A DNA stretch of 64,000 nt, taken from positions 1-64,000 of the forward strand of contig JAGCMT010000018.1 in assembly GCA_017646335.1 (NCBI GenBank). Reading direction: 5' to 3'. Position 1 is the first letter of the stretch; each line of letters opens with the position of its first letter. Source of the DNA: Burkholderiaceae bacterium. GTDB taxonomy: Bacteria; Pseudomonadota; Gammaproteobacteria; Burkholderiales; Burkholderiaceae_F. Shown here one piece after another: positions 63,470 to 64,000 of this stretch. The notes under the pieces are model-generated. The model was not told the origin of the DNA. It did not search any database and saw only the letters and a program-made list of their open reading frames with translations. A program made the translations under genes and the position numbers.

Positions 63470-63500
63470 AAACGGCCGCTTTCGCGGCCGTTTGCTTTTT
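63470..63500 (+). terminator. Terminator after the second abgA-like gene
   Basis: Ten-base stem aaacggccgc / gcggccgttt, loop tttc, then five T reaching the stop codon of the convergent pseudouridine synthase gene. Confidence 0.9.
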
Positions 63501-64000
63501 CACCGTTGCATCAACGCTTCGTAAGCGGACTCCCACTGCCATTGCTTCAGTAGCGACTGCCATGCCTCATCAAGGCCTGCTTCAATCGTCACCCATTGTC
63601 GCGTAAACGGATGCTCAAAACCCAATCGATACGCATGAAGCAACATTCGATCGACACCGAAACGCTCTGCGATCATTCGGTTATGTACACCTTTACCGTA
63701 AGTCGAATCACCGATAATCGGATGATTGATATGTTTGAGATGCTTTCGAATTTGATGACGGCGACCCGTCACGGGCTGAGCACGCACCAAACTGTATCGC
63801 GACTGCGGATAACGATCGACGGCAATCGGCAATTCGATTTGAGCATGACAAGTGAATTCCGTCTGCGCAGGCAACCGCTCGGTATTCTGATTTTTGATGT
63901 ACGGATCAATGGGCGGAGCAATGGGATGATCCAGCATCAAAGCCTGCGGTGCCCAACCGCGTACGACCGCCATATACTCTTTTTTTGCCACCCCTTTGGC
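63500..64000 (-). CDS. truC: tRNA pseudouridine synthase C, C-terminal part (cut by window edge)
   Basis: About 166 C-terminal residues are visible and the frame is open to the last base, so the N-terminus with the catalytic Asp is missing from the window. The visible part has the RluA-family block GRRHQIRKHLKHINHPIIGDSTYG-like sequence and ends in HPFTRQWVTIEAGLDEAW, matching TruC, which modifies U65 in tRNAs. RluA-family rRNA enzymes are less similar. Confidence 0.85.
   Translation of the reverse strand, partial: AKGVAKKEYMAVVRGWAPQALMLDHPIAPPIDPYIKNQNTERLPAQTEFTCHAQIELPIAVDRYPQSRYSLVRAQPVTGRRHQIRKHLKHINHPIIGDSTYGKGVHNRMIAERFGVDRMLLHAYRLGFEHPFTRQWVTIEAGLDEAWQSLLKQWQWESAYEALMQR

Overview
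The window is about 64 kb of chromosome from an anaerobic or microaerobic proteobacterium. Gene order (recG-oxyR, gmk-rpoZ-spoT, nadD-rsfS-rlmH-maf, 6S RNA beside an EVE-domain gene) and the protein sequences fit Burkholderiales. The metabolism (fumarate respiration, C4-dicarboxylate and amino-acid transporters, peptidases, fructose-bisphosphatase but no sugar uptake) suggests a gut member such as Sutterellaceae; that family placement is inference. Codon use is strongly biased: Leu TTG, Thr ACG and Ala GCT/GCC dominate in the strongly biased genes. There is no rRNA, CRISPR array, insertion sequence, integrase or phage gene.

Layout. 1-4.0 kb: end of an EamA transporter, murI, a minus-strand thioesterase/kynB/DUF72 operon and a Spy/CpxP-like secreted protein. 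4.3-9.7 kb: purB, pepN, fbp and a membrane microprotein. 9.8-11.9 kb: a [FeFe] hydrogenase fused in frame to a rubredoxin-rubrerythrin-rubredoxin module, the most unusual gene here. 12-20.8 kb: ornithine decarboxylase, tRNA-Gly, trmB, 6S RNA, EVE protein, TSUP permease, two identical tRNA-Thr genes, metNI, patatin and a LapA-like protein. 21.2-27.6 kb: fumarate reductase cytochrome b (frdC), a lipoprotein, an orphan NarL-type regulator, an HyuC/AllC-type amidohydrolase, and divergent dcuC-abgA. 27.8-37.3 kb: housekeeping genes (yebC, purD, nadD-rsfS-rlmH-maf, a split CHR transporter, rarD, gmk-rpoZ-spoT). 37.5-43.3 kb: BrnQ and three tandem sodium-coupled NSS transporters, each with its own terminator. 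43.4-45.4 kb: tRNA-Ala/tRNA-Glu, greB, two envelope proteins. 45.5-50.0 kb: ACP, DUF3261 lipoprotein, phosphopantetheinyl transferase, LolA-like protein and MMPL exporter, resembling the carrier/export half of an aryl-polyene cluster without its synthases. 50.3-56.3 kb (minus strand): frdA-frdB-aspA-dcuA. 57-64 kb: ridA, recG, oxyR, proC-yggS, a second abgA-like gene and the end of truC.

How the genes work together. DcuA would import aspartate (and exchange it for succinate), AspA would release fumarate and ammonia, and the Wolinella-type FrdABC would reduce fumarate with menaquinol. DcuC, BrnQ, three NSS transporters, PepN and three M20 amidohydrolases point to growth on amino acids and peptides, with Fbp serving gluconeogenesis. 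The hydrogenase-rubrerythrin fusion would couple H2 or ferredoxin electrons to peroxide reduction, and OxyR with both redox cysteines is the peroxide sensor in the same window; these links are inferred from sequence only.
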